From Thermaerobacter marianensis (lineage in GTDB: Bacteria > Bacillota > Sulfobacillia > DYIH01 > DYIG01), in assembly GCA_020723725.1 (NCBI GenBank), contig DYIG01000096.1, forward strand, positions 1-6,411: a DNA stretch of 6,411 bases, given 5' to 3'. The position numbers and the translations under genes were made by a program. Below are positions 6,180 to 6,411 of the stretch, piece after piece. Numbering within the stretch: position 1 is the stretch's first letter; each line of letters begins with the position of its first letter. A model generated the notes under the pieces. It saw only the letters and a program-made list of their open reading frames with translations, searched no databases and was not told where the DNA came from.

Positions 6180-6411
6180 TCAGTGATGCCGATCGGCTGA
6201 GATGAGAACGCCGGCACCGACTGCCTGGCCGGTTATACCGCCCCTATGGTCCACCGCCCCACGTTGTCCGCCCCACCACCGCCATCGCCGCGTGTGCCCC
6301 CCGAATCCCTTTCCGGCTCCTCCCGATCCTGCCCCCGCCGGTTTTCCCGGTGGCAAGGGGTGAGCATATCCTCCCGGTCTGCCAACCGCTCCGGTATCCC
6401 TCCCTTGTTCC
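6180..6411. other. GC-rich, pyrimidine-biased 3' flank with no supported gene
   Basis: The 232 bases to the right edge are very GC-rich, and from about 6240 strongly C+T-rich on the plus strand. A 10-bp palindrome, GCCGATCGGC, lies at 6188-6197, just after the stop of the preceding gene. Minus-strand frames are open for long stretches, one from the edge to TGA at 6182-6180. They encode glycine- and arginine-rich sequence with no recognisable motif, as expected by chance in such composition. A 53-codon plus frame from ATG 6202 is proline-rich and equally unconvincing. The C-terminus of a low-complexity protein entering from the right cannot be excluded. Confidence 0.4.

Noticed and set aside
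6335..6353. Possible terminator hairpin CCGCCGG-loop-CCGGTGG
   Set aside because: A 7-bp stem including one G-U pair can form, but no T-tract follows on either strand, and it lies about 155 bp beyond the nearest stop codon.
6202..6363. Small plus-strand frame of 53 codons
   Set aside because: Proline-rich product from pyrimidine-biased sequence, no good ribosome-binding site and no recognisable motif.

Overview
The window holds the front half of a BREX (bacteriophage exclusion) phage-defence operon on the minus strand. It reads right to left as brxA (5295-4486), brxB (4489-3932), brxC (3935-486) and the first 157 codons of a pglX-type methyltransferase gene (473 to the left edge). The brxA-brxB-brxC-pglX order matches the start of a type 1 BREX operon, where pglZ and brxL would follow beyond the left edge. 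The subtype cannot be fixed from this window, because its diagnostic genes (brxL, brxHII, a second brxC/pglY) would lie outside.

The four genes are tightly packed. brxA/brxB and brxB/brxC each overlap by an ATGA stop/start, and pglX starts 12 nt after the brxC stop behind its own Shine-Dalgarno-like sequence. A single promoter in front of brxA (TTGCCC, 17 bp, TATAAT, at 5361-5333) can account for the whole unit. An 8+8 bp perfect inverted repeat (5311-5328) covers the predicted transcription start and is a good operator candidate. This promoter also shows that brxA most likely starts at a TTG codon (5295) and not at the upstream ATG that overlaps the -10 box.

In the established BREX picture, BrxA is a small DNA-binding protein, BrxB is a small protein of unclear role, BrxC is a large P-loop ATPase, and PglX methylates host DNA at a non-palindromic adenine site. 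Together with PglZ and a type-specific effector they block phage DNA replication. Only BrxC shows legible catalytic motifs here; the methyltransferase motifs of PglX lie outside the window.

Right of the operon is a divergent intergenic region of about 270 bp (5296-5561). It is followed by one plus-strand gene (5562-6179) for an unrecognised 205-residue protein with two membrane helices and a soluble C-terminal domain. It is visibly richer in A+T than the brx genes. The last 230 bases are GC-rich, strongly pyrimidine-biased on the plus strand, and hold no gene I can support. No tRNA, rRNA, CRISPR array, insertion sequence or convincing terminator was found.

The organism is a high-GC bacterium. 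The brx genes use GC-rich third positions, Shine-Dalgarno sequences and a sigma70-like promoter, but nothing fixes the phylum. A defence operon next to a compositionally different orphan gene fits an accessory or defence-island region.
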